From Chryseobacterium sp. POL2 (GTDB lineage: Bacteria; Bacteroidota; Bacteroidia; Flavobacteriales; Weeksellaceae), in NCBI RefSeq assembly GCF_011058315.1, contig NZ_CP049298.1, positions 1,054,001 to 1,118,000 on the forward strand: DNA of 64,000 nt, written 5' to 3'. The position numbers and the translations under genes were made by a program. Shown one piece after another: positions 36,020-44,994 of this stretch (its first letter is position 1; each line of letters starts with the position of its first letter). Under the pieces are notes generated by a model that had not been told where the DNA came from, ran no database searches, and saw nothing but the letters and a program-made list of their open reading frames with translations.

Positions 36020-36433
36020 ATGAAATCTTGTCCAAAATGCGAACAAAACAATGTGGTAAAAAGCGGAATCATTAACAATAAACAACGCTTCTATTGCAAA
36101 AACTGCAATTATTATTTTACTGTTAAAAAATTAGGAAAACAAATTGATGATTATTATGTTACAAAGGCTTTACAGCTATATTTGGAAGGTTTAAGCTTTC
36201 GAGAGATTGAAAGAATTATTGGCGTTTCTCATGTAACAATAAGTTCGTGGATTAAGAAATACAATATCACAAGACCACCTCATTCGGATTTTCATCCTGT
36301 CTACAAAATATTAAAACAAAATGAACTTATAGACTATCTTTCTAAAGAGGTCAACATTAAAAATTCAGGTTTAATTATCACTGAATTTGCTGATAAATAT
36401 ATGCTTATTAAATGGGAGAGATTTAAAAAATAG
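36020..36433 (+). CDS. Zinc-ribbon/HTH protein resembling an IS1-type transposase N-terminus (InsA-like)
   Basis: A 137-residue protein. The zinc ribbon is formed by C4-x2-C7 and C26-x2-C29 (SCPKCEQN ... FYCKNCNYYF). A helix-turn-helix follows (residues ~50-75, LSFREIERIIGVSHVTISSWIKKY). This pairing is the InsA-type DNA-binding half of IS1-family transposases. The ~60-residue C-terminal tail has no DDE residues, and there is no insB frame or terminal inverted repeat, so it is not an active element. It lies divergently from the arg operon and ahead of the carboxylate-uptake cluster, where it may act as a domesticated regulator. Function not proven. Confidence 0.7.
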   Translation: MKSCPKCEQNNVVKSGIINNKQRFYCKNCNYYFTVKKLGKQIDDYYVTKALQLYLEGLSFREIERIIGVSHVTISSWIKKYNITRPPHSDFHPVYKILKQNELIDYLSKEVNIKNSGLIITEFADKYMLIKWERFKK

Positions 36434-36504
36434 GAAAAATAATTATTTTAAATTTTACAAAACTATACTATTAGCATAAATATATATTAAATTTTTGTGA
36501 ACAG

Positions 36505-36556
36505 ATTAATAATTTCATTTTAGCATCATCAAAAATGAAAATAAAAAATTATTAAT
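36505..36556. repeat. Imperfect inverted repeat before the porin gene
   Basis: ATTAATAATTT (36505-36515) matches the reverse complement of AAATTATTAAT (36546-36556), and CATTTT (36516-36521) that of AAAATG (36532-36537). The right arm ends 2 nt before the porin ATG, so it would fold around the start in the mRNA. Confidence 0.5.
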
Positions 36557-36558
36557 CC

Positions 36559-37878
36559 ATGAACAATATCCTAAAATACTTATCAATATCACTTTTAACA
36601 AGCATAAGTTCTCAGGTTTTTTCTCAAGATACCATTAGCAATGCTGACCTTCTGAAACGTATTGAAGCTTTAGAAGCTGAAAAAACCCAACCCAAAGAAT
36701 GGGATATTTCGCTTTACGGCTGGGTTCGTACAGAATATAATTTTGACAGTCGACAATCTGCGTATTCTAGAGAATACAATCTAAATCTTTATCCTTTGGA
36801 TGAAAAACTCGATGCCAATGGAAAAGATATCAACGGTGCTGGCGCAAGTAACTTTTTGTCAATCACAACCCGAACAGGTATCAATTTCAAAGGGCCAGAT
36901 GTTTGGGGTGCTAAAGCTAGCGGAAAAATAGAAGCGGATTTCTTCGGAAACACCGAAATTAATAAAAGCTCAGCAGGTTCTGGAAGTATCGGACTTCTAC
37001 GCCTAAGACACGCATACGCGACATTAGCATGGCCCCACACCTCAGTCACATTTGGTCAAACTTGGTATCCCGCATTTATCCCAGAAGTTTTTCCCGGCGT
37101 CGCCAATTTTAATACGGGAATTCTTTTCAATCCTTTTGGATGGGCAGGACAAATTAAAGTTACACAAAAACTAAGCGATCAATTCTCTTTCATAGCGGTT
37201 GCCTATAAAGATCGCGAATTTCAGAGTGCAAATGCAATCGGCGCTTTTACCAACAGCGCAACAATCAACTCTTCGGTCCCTACATTCCATGGACAACTTC
37301 AGTTTAAAAATAAAAACATTATGGCTGGCATCGCCGCCGAATATCAATCCTTAAAACCAGTGATTGAAAGCAATAATCTCGCTTCTACAGAAAAACTAAA
37401 TTCAGTGGCTTATTTGGCTTACTTCAAATATTCTGATGCCAAATTCAGTGCTAAACTTTACGGGATAACAGGTGAGAATCTTCATCATCTAGTCATGATC
37501 GGTGGTTTTGCAGGCTACACAGAAGCCAACGGACAAGAAAGTTACAAGCCGACCAAAACTTCATCGTTTTGGGTAGATCTTGCCAGCAACAACGACAAAA
37601 TTGCGCCTGGCATTTTCTTCGGTTACACCAAAAATTCTGGTGTTGATGAAGGTTTTAAAAATTTATATGTTCGCGGTGCTTCCGGAACAAGAATTCTTGA
37701 CCATGTTTGGCGTGCTTCTGCAAGAGTGGAATTTAAACAAAACAAATTCAATATTGCGCCAGAATTAGAATACACAGCTGCAAAATATGGCGACACACAA
37801 GCCGACGCCACAGCAGGAGGCAACATCACCAATGTCGGGAATTTCCGCGCGATGCTAAGAGTGATGTATTCTTTCTAA
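36559..37878 (+). CDS. Exported porin-type outer-membrane protein
   Basis: A 439-residue protein with signal peptide (MNNILKYLSISLLTSISSQVFSQ). A short coiled segment (ADLLKRIEALEAEK) follows, as in trimeric porins, then a beta-barrel pattern of alternating strands (WDISLYGWVRTEYNFD, SGKIEADFFG, HTSVTFGQTWYPAFIP) ending in an aromatic residue (MLRVMYSF). It should let small solutes cross the outer membrane. As the first gene of the transporter / acyl-CoA-synthetase cluster, its likely cargo is short carboxylates such as acetate or propionate (inference). It lies 40 nt upstream of the MFS gene. Confidence 0.85.
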   Translation: MNNILKYLSISLLTSISSQVFSQDTISNADLLKRIEALEAEKTQPKEWDISLYGWVRTEYNFDSRQSAYSREYNLNLYPLDEKLDANGKDINGAGASNFLSITTRTGINFKGPDVWGAKASGKIEADFFGNTEINKSSAGSGSIGLLRLRHAYATLAWPHTSVTFGQTWYPAFIPEVFPGVANFNTGILFNPFGWAGQIKVTQKLSDQFSFIAVAYKDREFQSANAIGAFTNSATINSSVPTFHGQLQFKNKNIMAGIAAEYQSLKPVIESNNLASTEKLNSVAYLAYFKYSDAKFSAKLYGITGENLHHLVMIGGFAGYTEANGQESYKPTKTSSFWVDLASNNDKIAPGIFFGYTKNSGVDEGFKNLYVRGASGTRILDHVWRASARVEFKQNKFNIAPELEYTAAKYGDTQADATAGGNITNVGNFRAMLRVMYSF

Positions 37879-37918
37879 ACTCCAAATTTCAAAACACGAC
37901 ACCAAAAATCAAATTAAT

Positions 37919-39496
37919 ATGAGCGAATTACATCACGAAAACTATGAAAACCTGAGTGATAAGCAGAAAAACAGAACCATCTGGGGCGTTATCACAGCCT
38001 CGTCACTCGGCACACTTATCGAATGGTACGATTTCTACATCTTTGGAAGTCTGGCTGTAGTTTTGGCAACCAAATTTTTCCCAGCCGATAATCCTACCGC
38101 GGCCTTTCTTTCAACATTAGCAACTTTTGCAGCTGGTTTTGTGGTAAGACCTTTCGGGGCATTATTCTTCGGAAGATTGGGCGACATCATCGGCAGAAAA
38201 TACACCTTCTTGGTTACTTTATTAATCATGGGGTTCTCAACTTTTCTTATTGGTTGTGTTCCAAGTTACGAGACTATTGGCTTCATGGCTCCTGTTTTAG
38301 TTTTAATCTTAAGACTTCTACAAGGTTTGGCACTAGGCGGAGAATATGGCGGCGCCGCAACTTACGTAGCAGAATATGCGCAAGCTAATCGCCGTGGATA
38401 TTGGACATCATGGATACAGACAACAGCAACAGCCGGTCTATTCATTTCTTTGATTGTAATATTAATTACAAAAACAACTTTATCGGCAGAAGAATTCGAT
38501 GCTTGGGGTTGGCGTGTTCCGTTTTGGATTTCAATTCTCATGGTTGCTGTATCCTATGTTATTCGTAAAAACATGAAAGAGTCTCCTTTGTTTGCTAAAG
38601 CAAAAAGCGAAGGAAAAACCTCTAAAAATCCGCTTAAAGAAAGCTTCGGAAACCGTTTTAATTTCAAATTCGTTTTGCTAGCATTATTCGGTGCGGCTAT
38701 GGGGCAAGGCGTTGTGTGGTACACTGGACAGTTCTATGCAATGAGTTTCCTTCAAAAAGTAATGGAGGTTGATTCTGCGCAAGTGGATGCATTAATGGCA
38801 ACCGCCTTATTTTTAGGAACGCCATTTTTCGTTCTCTTTGGTTGGCTATCCGACAAAATTGGCCGAAAAGTCATTATGATGGTCGGGATGTTGGTCGCCA
38901 TATTATCCTACAGACCAATCTATGATGCCATGTACAAAAGCATCGATCTTGAATCAAAAACTGTAGCTGCCAACGGGATTACTGAAAAACGCGTTGCTAA
39001 AATTCATGATAAAATCGTTACAGATAGTCTTATAAGTTTTCATAAAGAAATCACCTTTACAGATGGTACGATTTTGAAAAAAGACAGTCTTATCCATTGG
39101 ACGCCAGCTACCAATACAAATCTTGATAAAAAAATTGAAGCACCAAAAGTGTCACAACATGTCACGGTAAATGATGGTACAAAATGGAAACTGATTTTCC
39201 TCATCTTCATCCAAGTTATTTTCGTAACCATGGTATATGGCCCAATTGCAGCCTTCTTGGTGGAGATGTTCCCGGTGCGTATCCGTTACACATCGATGTC
39301 TTTACCTTACCATATCGGGAATGGCGTTTTTGGAGGATTACTACCAGCAGTTGCCACCTATCTAGTAACCACAAGAAAAGATGCAGGTCATGCAAGTTGG
39401 TATCTGGAGGGACTTTGGTATCCTATAATTGTTGCAGGTGTCTGTCTTATTATCGGAACCATTTATTTAAAAAACAAAAACAGCATCAAAGAATAA
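37919..39496 (+). CDS. MHS-family MFS transporter with an extra periplasmic domain
   Basis: A metabolite:H+ symporter of the major facilitator superfamily (the ProP, KgtP and ShiA group). Seen are SLGTLIEWYDFYIFGSLA in TM1, the GRLGDIIGRKYT loop between TM2 and TM3, LRLLQGLALGGEYGGAA in TM4, and GWLSDKIGRK before TM8. Length is 525 residues instead of the usual ~430-500, because a hydrophilic insert of about 80 residues (~338-420) separates TM8 and TM9. That insert carries two similar short units (HKEITFTDGTILKK and QHVTVNDGTKWK). Gene context with prpE- and acs-like genes suggests monocarboxylate uptake. Substrate is not provable from sequence. Confidence 0.88.
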   Translation: MSELHHENYENLSDKQKNRTIWGVITASSLGTLIEWYDFYIFGSLAVVLATKFFPADNPTAAFLSTLATFAAGFVVRPFGALFFGRLGDIIGRKYTFLVTLLIMGFSTFLIGCVPSYETIGFMAPVLVLILRLLQGLALGGEYGGAATYVAEYAQANRRGYWTSWIQTTATAGLFISLIVILITKTTLSAEEFDAWGWRVPFWISILMVAVSYVIRKNMKESPLFAKAKSEGKTSKNPLKESFGNRFNFKFVLLALFGAAMGQGVVWYTGQFYAMSFLQKVMEVDSAQVDALMATALFLGTPFFVLFGWLSDKIGRKVIMMVGMLVAILSYRPIYDAMYKSIDLESKTVAANGITEKRVAKIHDKIVTDSLISFHKEITFTDGTILKKDSLIHWTPATNTNLDKKIEAPKVSQHVTVNDGTKWKLIFLIFIQVIFVTMVYGPIAAFLVEMFPVRIRYTSMSLPYHIGNGVFGGLLPAVATYLVTTRKDAGHASWYLEGLWYPIIVAGVCLIIGTIYLKNKNSIKE

Positions 39497-39549
39497 TTCA
39501 ATTTTAAATATTGAAACTCAAAAATTCTTAACTTTAAAAAACAATCATT

Positions 39550-39777
39550 ATGAACGCAATAAAAAAAATATTAGGTTTCGTGTGGATTGCTCTAGCAGTT
39601 GTAGTTGGCTATTTTGGCATCACCGAAATGGGTCTTCCAAAAATAACATCGGGCAAACAAGAAGATTTGGTATTTGGGATTATCATTTTGTTTATCCTTA
39701 TGCCAATCATTTCGGGCGGATTAGCCGTATTTGGATATTATGCATTGTCGGGAGATTATGCTGACGAAAATATGTAA
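39550..39777 (+). CDS. Small two-TM membrane protein (DUF6814-like)
   Basis: A 75-residue protein: ILGFVWIALAVVVGYFGITEMGLPKI forms the first membrane helix, then a short charged loop (SGKQEDLVFG) and the second helix (IIILFILMPIISGGLAVFGYYALSGDY). It lies 53 nt after the MHS transporter gene, a pairing I associate with DUF6814 in Bacteroidetes. A transporter accessory subunit is plausible. No catalytic motif. Confidence 0.7.
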   Translation: MNAIKKILGFVWIALAVVVGYFGITEMGLPKITSGKQEDLVFGIIILFILMPIISGGLAVFGYYALSGDYADENM

Positions 39778-39840
39778 ACATTCATTTTCATTGAAAACCA
39801 TGCAAGGGCTTTTGTCTTTGTATGGTTTTATATAAAAAAT

Positions 39841-40035
39841 ATGAAAAAAAGACACGAACAAAAATTAGTTTTACTCAGCGTCGCGTTGCTCTTATTTTTT
39901 AGCGCGCCACTTTTGTTGCTATTCAATTCTGCGGATAAAATCTTTGGATTGCCGATGGTATATATCTATTTGTTCGGCGTTTGGCTTTTCTCGATAATTT
40001 TTTCTTTAGTTGTTATAAAAAAGTACGATGAATAG
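39841..40035 (+). CDS. Small two-TM membrane protein preceding the symporter-kinase
   Basis: A 64-residue protein with two membrane helices (LVLLSVALLLFFSAPLLLLFN and VYIYLFGVWLFSIIFSLVVI) and a charged tail (KKYDE). It overlaps the next gene by 8 bp, so the two are translationally coupled. Size, topology and position recall the small companions of SLC5-type symporters (for example yjcH before actP). That parallel is inference; I cannot assign a family. Confidence 0.7.
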   Translation: MKKRHEQKLVLLSVALLLFFSAPLLLLFNSADKIFGLPMVYIYLFGVWLFSIIFSLVVIKKYDE

Positions 40036-42694
40036 TTTTATTTTGTTTGCTGTTGTTATGCTGTATTTGGCTTTGCTTTTTTTCGTTGCCCATCGCGCCG
40101 AGAAGAAGAAAAGTAAAATATGGATTAACAATCCTTACATCTATGCACTGTCCATCGCAGTTTATTGTACAGCATGGACGTATTATGGCAGCATTGGCGT
40201 TGCGGTCAACCAAGGTCTTAATTATCTTGCCATCTATATTGGTCCGGTGATTATCATTCCGGCGTGGATTTATATTAATACTAAAATTATTCGCATTGCA
40301 AGAGTCAACAAAATAAGCAGCATTGCAGATTTTATTTCTTTAAGATATGGCAACCGTCGAGGCTTTGCAGCCTTGATAACTTTGGTTTGTCTTTTTGCCA
40401 TCATCCCTTACATTGGATTACAAATAAAAGCAATATCAGAAACCTTTCATCTTTTAACAAACACACCTGTTTCTAAAAATATACTTACAGACAACGCTAC
40501 TTACGTTGTGATTCTTATAGCGGTTTTCTCAGGATATTACGGTACGCGCTATGTTGACGCTTCCGAAAAAAGACTCGGCATCATCGCTGCTGTTGCATTA
40601 GAAAGTTTATTAAAATTAATCTTTCTCGTTCTGCTAGGCGTTTTTGTTACTTACTTTGTTTTTAATGGTTTTGAAGATATTTATAATCAAGCTTCAAAAA
40701 TTAAAGATTTCAGTTCCAAAAATACATTTAAAGGTTTGGAAGGAAGTCTTAACTGGATTATTCTTTGTCTTATTTCCATCTCGGCATTTTTCCTTTTGCC
40801 ACGACAATTCCACACAAGTATTGTTGAAAATCGTCAGGAAAAACATTTGAAAACTGCTATTTGGTTTTTGCCATTGTACCTTTTAATTTTCAATTTGTTT
40901 GTCTTTCCGATTGCTTGGGGTGGGCGCGTTATTTTTGATGGTCAAGATGTCAATCCCGAATTCTACTCGATTCTTATTCCACAGTATTTTAATAAAGAAT
41001 GGATTAGCGTTTTGGTATTTTTGGGCGGACTTAGCTCCTCGATTTCAATGATCATCATTTCGTCAATCAGCTTATCGATTATGCTTTCTAACAACCTGAT
41101 TATTCCATTTGGTTGGATTGGAAAATTTAAAGAAAATCAAGTCGCAGAAAATACCCGAAGCATTACCAACATTAGAAAAATCAGCATTTTCATTTTGATT
41201 GTTGTATCGTTTATTTTTTACAAATATTTCATTTTAGAAACTTCTCTATACTCGGTTGGACTTATTTCGTTTGTCATTATTTCACAATTGGCACCCGCTT
41301 TTTTTGGGGCTATATTTTGGAAAAGAGGCAGGTCCAAAGCAGCAGTTATTGGACTCGTTGCAGGACTGATTATTTGTTATTTTGGACTAATTCTTCCGCA
41401 ATATTATTTCTCTTATAACCACGAGTTCAAAGGATTTTTGAGAGGATTGTATGAGGCTTTTGCGTTTTTCAACATTCCGTATTTTGATCGCGTTAATCAG
41501 ATTTTCTTTTGGTCAATTTTGGTCAATGCTGGATTGTTCACCTTTATTTCTGTAAGTGTAAAAGGTGACTACCGCGAGCGCAATTTTGCAGAATTGTATG
41601 TTGATATTAACAAATACATTCAGAATCACGAAAACGCTTTTATCTGGCGAGGAACGGCCTATGTATCGGATATTAAAAATATTCTTGAACGATTTCTTGG
41701 CACACAAAAAACCGAACAAGCATTGCGAGTTTTTAATTTGAAATATAATATTGAAACAAATGTGGAAACGGCAGATTCTCGTTTTATAAAATTCTCCGAA
41801 AATCTTTTAGCAGGAAGAATCGGGACAGCTTCCGCAAAAATTTTGATAGAAGGCGTTACCAAGGAAGACAAAATATCTTTACCCGAAGTTCTTAACATTC
41901 TTGAAGAATCCAAGGAAAATATTAGTCTTAATAAAAAGCTAACCGAAAAATCTAATGAACTGAGATCGCTCTCTGAAAAACTACAAGTTGCGAACGAGCA
42001 TCTTATTGTAAAAGACAGACAGAAAGATGACTTTCTGGACAGTGTGGCGCACGAACTTCGCACCCCGATTACAGCAATACGCGCGGCTGGAGAGATATTA
42101 GCTGACGACGACGATATGCCTATTGAGATTAAAAAAGAATTTCTTAACAACATCATCACCGAATCGGATAGGTTGAGTGAAATTATCAACGATATTCTAT
42201 ATCTTGACAAATTAGAACACGGCAAAACGCCATTAAACATCGGTCGTTACAACATCATCGAAACTTATCAAAAAGCGATAAAACCTTTGCTACATTTGAT
42301 AAAAAATAACGATATTCATTTGAGTTTGGTCAATCTTCTTTCTGACGAATTTTTCAATTATGATGAAGCCAGAATGATACAAGTTTTTCAGAATATTTAT
42401 GGCAATGCGCTAAAATTCACAGACGAGCAAGGCATGATACAAACCAAGTTTTTGACACAGCAAGAAGATTTAATTATAAAAATATTTAATACTGGAAAAC
42501 ATATTCCAGAAAATGATTTGGATTCAATTTTTGATAAATTTTACCAATCGAATAATCAAAATATTATTAAACCAATAGGCAGCGGACTTGGACTTGCCAT
42601 TTGTAAAAATATAATGATGGCGCACAATGGCAACATAAGTGCAGAAAATAGCGGTTTGGGAGTGACATTTAATTTGACACTTCCAACGATTTAA
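40028..42694 (+). CDS. Sodium/solute symporter-histidine kinase fusion (CbrA/CrbS-like sensor)
   Basis: An 888-residue sensor. Residues ~1-500 form a 13-helix SLC5/SSS symporter-like domain (AWTYYGSIGVAVNQGLNYLAIYIGP, KISSIADFISLRYG, then FLGGLSSSISMIIISSISLSIMLSNNLI). A linker and coiled coil (~600-665) lead to HisKA with phosphoacceptor His675 in SVAHELRTPITAI. The HATPase domain follows (N box NIYGNALKF, G box GSGLGLAICKNIM). In Vibrio and Pseudomonas, sensors of this build (CrbS, CbrA) control acetyl-CoA synthetase and carbon scavenging. The response regulator, a prpE-like gene and acs follow directly, so acetate or propionate sensing is likely. Confidence 0.92.
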   Translation: MNSFILFAVVMLYLALLFFVAHRAEKKKSKIWINNPYIYALSIAVYCTAWTYYGSIGVAVNQGLNYLAIYIGPVIIIPAWIYINTKIIRIARVNKISSIADFISLRYGNRRGFAALITLVCLFAIIPYIGLQIKAISETFHLLTNTPVSKNILTDNATYVVILIAVFSGYYGTRYVDASEKRLGIIAAVALESLLKLIFLVLLGVFVTYFVFNGFEDIYNQASKIKDFSSKNTFKGLEGSLNWIILCLISISAFFLLPRQFHTSIVENRQEKHLKTAIWFLPLYLLIFNLFVFPIAWGGRVIFDGQDVNPEFYSILIPQYFNKEWISVLVFLGGLSSSISMIIISSISLSIMLSNNLIIPFGWIGKFKENQVAENTRSITNIRKISIFILIVVSFIFYKYFILETSLYSVGLISFVIISQLAPAFFGAIFWKRGRSKAAVIGLVAGLIICYFGLILPQYYFSYNHEFKGFLRGLYEAFAFFNIPYFDRVNQIFFWSILVNAGLFTFISVSVKGDYRERNFAELYVDINKYIQNHENAFIWRGTAYVSDIKNILERFLGTQKTEQALRVFNLKYNIETNVETADSRFIKFSENLLAGRIGTASAKILIEGVTKEDKISLPEVLNILEESKENISLNKKLTEKSNELRSLSEKLQVANEHLIVKDRQKDDFLDSVAHELRTPITAIRAAGEILADDDDMPIEIKKEFLNNIITESDRLSEIINDILYLDKLEHGKTPLNIGRYNIIETYQKAIKPLLHLIKNNDIHLSLVNLLSDEFFNYDEARMIQVFQNIYGNALKFTDEQGMIQTKFLTQQEDLIIKIFNTGKHIPENDLDSIFDKFYQSNNQNIIKPIGSGLGLAICKNIMMAHNGNISAENSGLGVTFNLTLPTI

Positions 42695-42712
42695 AAACAG
42701 AAAAGAGGAGAT

Positions 42713-43087
42713 ATGAAAACGATTTTAATTGCAGATGACGAACACAAAATATTGATGTCTTTAGAATATAGTTTCAGGAAAAATGGCTACAATGTTTACA
42801 TTGCCCGAGATGGTACAGAAGTGCTGGAAATCCTAAATAATCTGACGCCAGATGTTATTCTATTGGATATTATGATGCCAAAACTAGATGGCTACTCTAC
42901 TTTGGAAGAAATTAAAAAATTAGAAAAACTTAAATCAACCAAAGTCGCTTTCGTCTCCGCCAAAAACAATCCTGAAGATATTAAAAAAGCTTATGATATG
43001 GGAGCCCACGCATATTTTACCAAACCATATTCCGTAAAACAAATTATACAACAAATCGATGAACTGGTTAGTTCTACAAATAATTAA
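42713..43087 (+). CDS. Single-domain response regulator
   Basis: A 124-residue CheY-like receiver. Phosphoacceptor Asp52 lies in ILLDIMMPKLDG, the acidic pair is D9/D10, the switch Ser is in AFVSAKNN, and the conserved Lys in YFTKPYS. There is no DNA-binding or enzymatic output domain: the protein ends right after the receiver. It begins 18 nt after the symporter-kinase gene and is surely its partner. Output must pass through another protein, or the receiver acts by binding an enzyme or regulator. Confidence 0.95.
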   Translation: MKTILIADDEHKILMSLEYSFRKNGYNVYIARDGTEVLEILNNLTPDVILLDIMMPKLDGYSTLEEIKKLEKLKSTKVAFVSAKNNPEDIKKAYDMGAHAYFTKPYSVKQIIQQIDELVSSTNN

Positions 43088-43098
43088 TATGTAAAAAG

Positions 43099-44985
43099 AT
43101 GAATGCAGAAACATTAACCCAAAGAAGTCTAGACAACAAAGAAGAATTCTGGAAAGAACAAGCTGAACAAATTAGCTGGTACAAATTTCCAAAAACCATA
43201 ACATCTCTTGACAAAAACAACTATAACCAATGGTTTGCAGATGGCGAACTGAATATGTGTTATTTGTGCATCGACAAACATATCGAAGATGGTTATGGTG
43301 ACCAAGTGGCCATCATTTATGATTCTCCAGTTACAGACCAGAAAAAAAGCTACACCTTCAACCAAGCTAAAGAAGAAATTTCTCGCCTAGCTGGCGGATT
43401 AAAATCTCTTGGATTAAAAAAAGGCGATACCGCAGTTATCTACATGCCGATGATTCCACAAACGCTTTTCTCCATGCTAGCCTGTGCAAGGATTGGCGTG
43501 ATACATAATGTCGTTTTTGGAGGTTTTGCGCCAAAAGAGTTGGTCGTGCGTATCGACGATTGCAAACCAAAAATTTTAATTACCGCAACGGCAGGTGTTG
43601 AGATTGCACGCCGTATCCCTTATTTGCCTTTGGTTGAAAAAGCGATTGAACTTTCTCAAGACAAAGTAGATCATATCCTCGTTTATAATCGTCAATTGGT
43701 TGAAAATAAAAACGAATATTTTGAAGGAACTTTAGATTACGAAGAACTTATCAAAAACTCTGAAGCTACAGATTGTATCGCTGTAGAATCTATCCATCCG
43801 CTCTATTTGCTTTATACATCTGGCACAACTGGAAAACCAAAAGGCATTGTCCGTGACACCGGCGGTTACGCAACAGCTCTTAAATTCTCTATGAAATATA
43901 TATACGCTATAGAACCTGGAGAAACATTTTGGGCGGCATCGGATTTCGGTTGGGCTGTTGGACATAGTTACAGCGTTTATGCGCCTTTAATTAACAGAAA
44001 TGCAACAGTTATTTTTGAAGGCAAACCTGTTATGACACCCGATGCAGGAACTTTTTGGCGCGTTATTTCCGAGCACAATGTCGTATCGATGTTCACAGCG
44101 CCAACTGCCATCAGAGCTATTAAAAAGGAAGATCCCAATGGCGAATTGGTGAAAAAATACGATTTATCTTGTTTAAAAAAACAATTCCTAGCTGGCGAAC
44201 GTTGCGATGTTGCTACTTTGGATTGGTTTAATGAACATATCGGTGTTCCGGCAATTGACCATTGGTGGCAGACAGAATCGGGCTCACCAATGCTCGCACT
44301 TATGACTGGATTTGATGATTATAAAATTAAACGTGCTTCCGCAGGAAAACCTATACCAGGTTATGATATCAAAATTTTTGATGAAAACGGCTACCAACTC
44401 GACGCACACCACGAAGGTTATTTAGCAATAAAACTTCCTTTACCTCCTGGCGCACTACTTGGGGTTTGGAAAGATTTTGAAAGATTTCAGGACAGTTATT
44501 TGTCTCAATTCGATGGTTATTACTTTTCGGGAGATGGTGCCATAATTGACGAAGACGGTTATGTTTTTATCACAGGTCGTGTGGATGACGTTATTAATGT
44601 TGCGGGACATCGCTTATCAACATCAGAGATGGAAGAAGTGGTATCCTCACATCCCGACGTGGCAGAATGCGCCGTTGTAGGCATAGAAGATGAACTTAAA
44701 GGCCAAATTCCATTTGCAACTGTTGTTATTAAAAATGGCTCCGAAATTACAGACGAACAAGTCGAAAAAGAAGTTGTCCAAAAGGTTCGCGAAAAAATCG
44801 GCGCTGTAGCAAGTCTTAAAAATGTAATGGTCGTAAAACGACTTCCTAAAACACGTTCTGGAAAAACACTTCGAAAACTAATACGAACTATCCTTGACGG
44901 GAAAGAATTCAGTATCCCTTCCACCATCGATGACGAAACGATTATTGACGAAATTATAGAAAAATTTAAAACCTACAACAAATAA
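43099..44985 (+). CDS. prpE: Propionyl-CoA synthetase-like acyl-CoA synthetase
   Basis: AMP-forming acyl-CoA synthetase of 628 residues. The P-loop is LLYTSGTTGKPKGIVRDTGGYA; the IVRDTGG continuation is characteristic of PrpE/ACSS3 rather than Acs. The adenylate motif is HWWQTESGSP, the hinge ITGRVDDVINVAGHRLS, and the acetylation-site motif KTRSGKTLRKL with its conserved Lys near the C-terminus. Expected to activate propionate, perhaps acetate. It starts 11 nt after the response regulator, ahead of acs. The propionate preference is from overall resemblance only. Confidence 0.88.
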   Translation: MNAETLTQRSLDNKEEFWKEQAEQISWYKFPKTITSLDKNNYNQWFADGELNMCYLCIDKHIEDGYGDQVAIIYDSPVTDQKKSYTFNQAKEEISRLAGGLKSLGLKKGDTAVIYMPMIPQTLFSMLACARIGVIHNVVFGGFAPKELVVRIDDCKPKILITATAGVEIARRIPYLPLVEKAIELSQDKVDHILVYNRQLVENKNEYFEGTLDYEELIKNSEATDCIAVESIHPLYLLYTSGTTGKPKGIVRDTGGYATALKFSMKYIYAIEPGETFWAASDFGWAVGHSYSVYAPLINRNATVIFEGKPVMTPDAGTFWRVISEHNVVSMFTAPTAIRAIKKEDPNGELVKKYDLSCLKKQFLAGERCDVATLDWFNEHIGVPAIDHWWQTESGSPMLALMTGFDDYKIKRASAGKPIPGYDIKIFDENGYQLDAHHEGYLAIKLPLPPGALLGVWKDFERFQDSYLSQFDGYYFSGDGAIIDEDGYVFITGRVDDVINVAGHRLSTSEMEEVVSSHPDVAECAVVGIEDELKGQIPFATVVIKNGSEITDEQVEKEVVQKVREKIGAVASLKNVMVVKRLPKTRSGKTLRKLIRTILDGKEFSIPSTIDDETIIDEIIEKFKTYNK

Positions 44986-44994
44986 CATTTAATA

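Noticed and set aside
36020-36433. Complete IS1-type insertion sequence
   Set aside because: No transposase catalytic region, frameshifting second frame, terminal inverted repeats or target duplication can be seen.
41659-42240. 193-codon antisense open frame inside the symporter-kinase gene
   Set aside because: Serine/leucine-rich translation typical of the reverse strand of a coding gene; the sense strand has full kinase motifs.
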